Source: Candidatus Aminicenantota bacterium | GTDB taxonomy: Bacteria > Acidobacteriota > Aminicenantia > S016-38 | DNA: 17,969 bases | Assembly (NCBI GenBank): GCA_021161165.1 | Contig: JAGHBF010000170.1 | Span: 1 to 17,969 of the forward strand | Direction of reading: 5' to 3' | The notes under the pieces: generated by a model | The model's database searches: none | What the model was told of the DNA's origin: nothing | The model's input: only the letters and a program-made list of their open reading frames with translations | Position numbers and translations under genes: made by a program | Shown: positions 14,689 through 17,969 of the stretch, in pieces | Layout: every line of letters starts with the position of its first letter | How positions within the stretch are numbered: the first letter of the stretch is position 1

Positions 14689-17600
14689 TTAAAACTTTAG
14701 CTTTAAAGTTTTGATCTCGAATTTTTTAAACTTGAGCTTTATCTCACTTCCTTTAAAAGTAACATCTGCAGGGCTTTCTTCCATTAGATTCGTCTCCTTC
14801 ACCATGAGGGGTTTTCTGAAAACCCGGAGAGTAACATTTGCAGGTCTCCCATAAGCTTCATAAAGTCTTAAAATTATAGCATCGTCATCTTCAGCCTTTT
14901 TTATTGTATCCAGAACAATCTGAGAAGAATCGACAGAGAAGAATGAATATACCAAAGGTAAGTTTCCTGGATGTTTTTTGGTTACAAAAGTAACCAAAGG
15001 AGTATTCAATTCGTAGGCACGCTGGATGGTGCCTGACGAATTCCACTTACCGGCATGTGTATAAATGGAATATGTAAAGCTATGCTTGCCCCTGTCTGCT
15101 GTAGGGTCAGGCCATACAGGAGAGCGCAAAAGAGAAAGTTTCATCACATTAGCGTGAATATCGTATCCATACTTACTATCATTGAGAAGAGAAATTCCAG
15201 CATTGCCATCAGAGAGGTCTGCCCATTTGTGGGCAGGAACTTCAAACCTTGCCTTTTCCCAGAGGGTGTCCAGTTTAGTAGTCCTTTCTATAGTGGCAAA
15301 TGGTATTTCGTAAGCGGCCTTATCGCTTTTTACGCTTACCGGGAACGCAACTTTGAGAAACATGTGAGTTTCCCACCAATCTGCTTTCATTTTAATATCC
15401 AGCCTGTCAATGCCAGAATAAAGGGTTATATCCTGAATGAAGAAAGAAGATGGGAAATCTTCTGTGGGGGAATACCGATCTTTGGAAAGCCCGAGAAAGC
15501 TCTTTTTTACTCTGATAACTGCTCTTACAGGTGAAAAATGGACAAGCTTCACAGAATCAGCACGGTTTATCTCCCACATCCTTCCTGTGTACCCTATGTT
15601 CCAGGCATCCCATCGTTCAGGCCTGTCCTCATAAATCTGAAGAACATTTCCTTCTCTACCAGGGGCAATAAATTCCTTTTTAAGTTTTTTATCATACAGA
15701 CTTTTTATATTACCTGACTGCGGGTCGATAACAACTCTATAATAGGAATTTTCAAGAGTGTATTTTTCCGCTCTCAGGTCTGTGTCTGGCACCTCAATTT
15801 TTCCCTCTGAGAGGGAATAAACCTTGTATCCCAAAGAAGGAACTTTGTTTGCTATAAATCCCAAAAATACTCCCTTCTCTGTTTTGAAGGTCTCAGAAGG
15901 TACCACTTTACCATCCGGGTCTTTAACAACAATAGATTTATCTCCAAGTTCCTGCGGAAGTTTTATCTTCATATAATCCGTTCTTTCCCAGGAAAGAGGG
16001 TTAAATACTATTATAGGAATTCCCTTTACATCCGTGTTCACCTTTGAAGCAAGATAATTTATAGAATTTTTCTCTATTTTCTTCAAAATCATCTGTGCTT
16101 TCCTGTAAAATTCCATCGCATCTCTATAGATAGGGGTTATTCCAGAACCCGGCAGTATATCATGAAATTGGTTTGTCATCACGAGCTTCCATGCCTTCAA
16201 GAGCTTAGATGAAGGATAATTCGCTCCTAAAATATGGGAAATTGAAGCCAGTTTTTCAGTTTTAGAAAGCATAATTTCGCTCTTTCTATTGTTTTTCTTT
16301 ATTTTAGAATGAGTCGTGTAAGTCCCACGGTGGTACTCAAGATATAGTTCATCCTTCCATACAGGGATGTTCTTCCCAAGGTCTTTTTCCACATTTTTAA
16401 GAAAATCAATTGAATTTGAATGTATAAACTCCGGTCTTATTTTTAAAAGGCTATAATGCCTTACTCTGCTTAGAATCTCCCTGTTTGGTCCACCTCCATG
16501 GTCTCCCAGTCCAAAAAGAATGAGGGATTTTTTATAACCGGTTGTGGCCTCGTAAGTAGATACTGCTTTTACCGTCCTTTCAAGTTGTAATCTTGACGTA
16601 TAACCCACAGGGGGAAAATAGGAAAGAATTCTGGTTCCATCCACTCCTTCCCACCAGAAAATGTAATAAGGAAAAACTGTTGTGTCGTTCCACCATATTT
16701 TCTGGGTGACAAAATAATCTATCCCGCTCTTCCTGTAAATCTGTGGCATGTTCCAGTTATAACCAAATGAGTCTATATTCCACCCAACTTTAACATCAAT
16801 CCCGAATTTTTCCCTGAAATACCTTTTTCCATACAGTATCTGGCGAACCCAGCTCTCGCCGGAAATTAGGTTACAATCAGGTTCAAGCCACATACCTCCA
16901 ACTATCTCCCATTTCCCCTCCTTAACCTTCTTTTTTATGGCATCAAACACTTCAGGAAAATACTTTTCCATCCACTCGTACATAATGGCAGAACTCTGAG
17001 CATAATGAAGCTCAGGATACTCAGACATGTTTTTTATAACAGAGTAAAAAGTGTTTCTCGCAACATGCATTGTTTCATAAATTCTCCATAGCCACGCCAC
17101 ATCTATATGGGAATTTCCTACTATGAAAATTTTAAATCCCCTGGCATATTTGCCTAAATCTCCTGAAATCTTATAAGAGAGTGAAATGGACTGAAAAAGC
17201 GCCTTTGAGTTTCCTTTCCTTAATGCTGAAAGGTCAAATGCCATCACAGCATTAGCCCATTTCTGGTTTAATTTTTCGATTTTGCTTCTGGGAACTTTTC
17301 TCTGATCTTTAATACGATATGGCTTCCCTGTAAATGTCCGTCTTACAAGAACAGGATTTAGCAGGTAATAGGCAACTTTCATTGAAGATATCCAGTCTTT
17401 TATATTCTCAAGATTACCTTCTGTCCCTTCATAGAGAATTTCTGGCTCCAATATAGCTTCATAAATTCCCTCTTCAGGTAGAGGCGTTGACCGTGGAGGC
17501 CAGAATTCCCCCCTTGAGGGGGAAAATCCCTTATTCTTCATTGTAATTTCCAGTTGATGGACGCCGGGGGAGTTCGAATCTAAAATTTTCACATTAATAG

Positions 17601-17969
17601 TCTCTATTTTCTCTGTTCCGTTTGAAGCATCAATTTTAAAAGAGCTCTTTTTATCTCTATCAAGGTAAATATTTACCTCTAAGAGTCCACGAGTCTTAAT
17701 TTTTAATCTAAGAAAAACCGGTGCTTTCTCCACTGAAACGCCGGCAAAGATTCTTTTTAATTCCACATCTGCTTTCAGATAGGCATCTTCGCCTCTTATC
17801 AACCCCCCAGGCGTATACTCTTTCCAGGAACACCCGTCCGTTGAATATCTCCAGCCGGCAACAGAGGTATTAATTTCGCTTTCAATAACCTTTAGGTAGG
17901 CCAGCGCAGCTTCCACTTTTCCCTTCTTATTTCCACCTATGAGAAGTCCTGAAATTACCAAGATAGCAA
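14689..17969 (-). CDS. Exported GH38 alpha-mannosidase-like enzyme, 5' end cut
   Basis: Glycoside hydrolase family 38, expected to cleave alpha-mannosides by a zinc-dependent retaining mechanism. Numbered from the TTG at 17961, it has an N-terminal beta-rich extension (about 25-175) and the catalytic domain opening GNSHIDVAW (282-290; His285 and Asp287 as zinc ligands). WNIDSFGYNWNMPQ (394-407) carries the expected nucleophile Asp397. GDHGGGPN (486-493), EYHRGTYTTHSKIKKNNR (542-559) and NQFHDILPGSGI (597-608, His600 a zinc ligand) follow, then the large beta-sandwich C-terminal domains to residue 1090. Reading stays open past TTG 17961 (AILVISGLLIGG), the core of a signal peptide, so the true start is just beyond the window. 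The protein is probably periplasmic or secreted. Specificity among alpha-1,2/1,3/1,6 linkages is not readable. No terminator is evident after its TAA. Confidence 0.93.
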   Translation of the reverse strand, partial: AILVISGLLIGGNKKGKVEAALAYLKVIESEINTSVAGWRYSTDGCSWKEYTPGGLIRGEDAYLKADVELKRIFAGVSVEKAPVFLRLKIKTRGLLEVNIYLDRDKKSSFKIDASNGTEKIETINVKILDSNSPGVHQLEITMKNKGFSPSRGEFWPPRSTPLPEEGIYEAILEPEILYEGTEGNLENIKDWISSMKVAYYLLNPVLVRRTFTGKPYRIKDQRKVPRSKIEKLNQKWANAVMAFDLSALRKGNSKALFQSISLSYKISGDLGKYARGFKIFIVGNSHIDVAWLWRIYETMHVARNTFYSVIKNMSEYPELHYAQSSAIMYEWMEKYFPEVFDAIKKKVKEGKWEIVGGMWLEPDCNLISGESWVRQILYGKRYFREKFGIDVKVGWNIDSFGYNWNMPQIYRKSGIDYFVTQKIWWNDTTVFPYYIFWWEGVDGTRILSYFPPVGYTSRLQLERTVKAVSTYEATTGYKKSLILFGLGDHGGGPNREILSRVRHYSLLKIRPEFIHSNSIDFLKNVEKDLGKNIPVWKDELYLEYHRGTYTTHSKIKKNNRKSEIMLSKTEKLASISHILGANYPSSKLLKAWKLVMTNQFHDILPGSGITPIYRDAMEFYRKAQMILKKIEKNSINYLASKVNTDVKGIPIIVFNPLSWERTDYMKIKLPQELGDKSIVVKDPDGKVVPSETFKTEKGVFLGFIANKVPSLGYKVYSLSEGKIEVPDTDLRAEKYTLENSYYRVVIDPQSGNIKSLYDKKLKKEFIAPGREGNVLQIYEDRPERWDAWNIGYTGRMWEINRADSVKLVHFSPVRAVIRVKKSFLGLSKDRYSPTEDFPSSFFIQDITLYSGIDRLDIKMKADWWETHMFLKVAFPVSVKSDKAAYEIPFATIERTTKLDTLWEKARFEVPAHKWADLSDGNAGISLLNDSKYGYDIHANVMKLSLLRSPVWPDPTADRGKHSFTYSIYTHAGKWNSSGTIQRAYELNTPLVTFVTKKHPGNLPLVYSFFSVDSSQIVLDTIKKAEDDDAIILRLYEAYGRPANVTLRVFRKPLMVKETNLMEESPADVTFKGSEIKLKFKKFEIKTLKLKF

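Noticed and set aside
15055..15534. 159-codon plus-strand frame opposite the mannosidase
   Set aside because: Antisense to conserved GH38 sequence and of irregular composition.
1..17969. CRISPR arrays, tRNA or rRNA genes, transposases, prophage or defence genes
   Set aside because: No repeat-spacer pattern, cloverleaf-like intergenic sequence or recognisable mobile or defence protein was seen; nearly all sequence is accounted for by coding regions.

Overview
This is a compact bacterial chromosome segment: AT-rich, about 97% coding, with almost every junction a stop/start overlap or a gap of a few bases. Genes run mostly on the minus strand. MiaA, HflX, PgsA and an AI-2E-family membrane protein are bacterial. 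The AT-rich composition, TTG starts, SLH-like and CARDB surface proteins and an exported alpha-mannosidase fit an uncultured anaerobic or thermophilic lineage (for example a WOR-3/Hydrothermae-like candidate phylum). That placement is a guess from gene content, not a result. I saw no tRNA, rRNA, CRISPR array, insertion sequence or integrase.

Layout. (1) 73-1431 (+): a WcaJ/CpsE-type polyprenyl-phosphate sugar-1-phosphate transferase, which starts surface polysaccharide synthesis. It overlaps the next gene tail to tail. (2) 7202-1400 (-): six genes, all overlapping head to tail: an unrecognised 290-aa protein, miaA (tRNA modification), hflX (ribosome GTPase), a TPR/SLH-like lipoprotein, pgsA-like CDP-alcohol phosphatidyltransferase and an AI-2E-family permease. 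(3) 7330-8598 (+): a three-gene unit of two single-span microproteins (37 and 46 aa) and an exported 333-aa protein, none of which I recognise. (4) 10608-8606 (-): a two-domain GNAT acetyltransferase and a YegS/DagK-type lipid kinase behind a good sigma-70-like promoter. (5) 12963-10683 (-): a sodium:solute symporter, a 96-aa two-span partner and a YbgC-like thioesterase, joined by near-zero spacing. (6) 14525-13088 (-): a secreted CARDB-repeat protein behind a near-consensus sigma-54 (-24/-12) promoter with an upstream palindrome. (7) 17969-14689 (-): an exported GH38 alpha-mannosidase-like enzyme cut by the right edge.

Two adjacent genes carry frameshifts that a one-base change would repair. 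The CARDB gene is shifted at a run of seven T inside the signal peptide, and the symporter is shifted just after its first membrane helix. Sequencing error, real decay or (for the T run) phase variation cannot be told apart here. The best candidates for something undescribed are the microprotein/exported-protein unit at 7330-8598 and the sigma-54-controlled, possibly phase-variable surface protein at 13088-14642.
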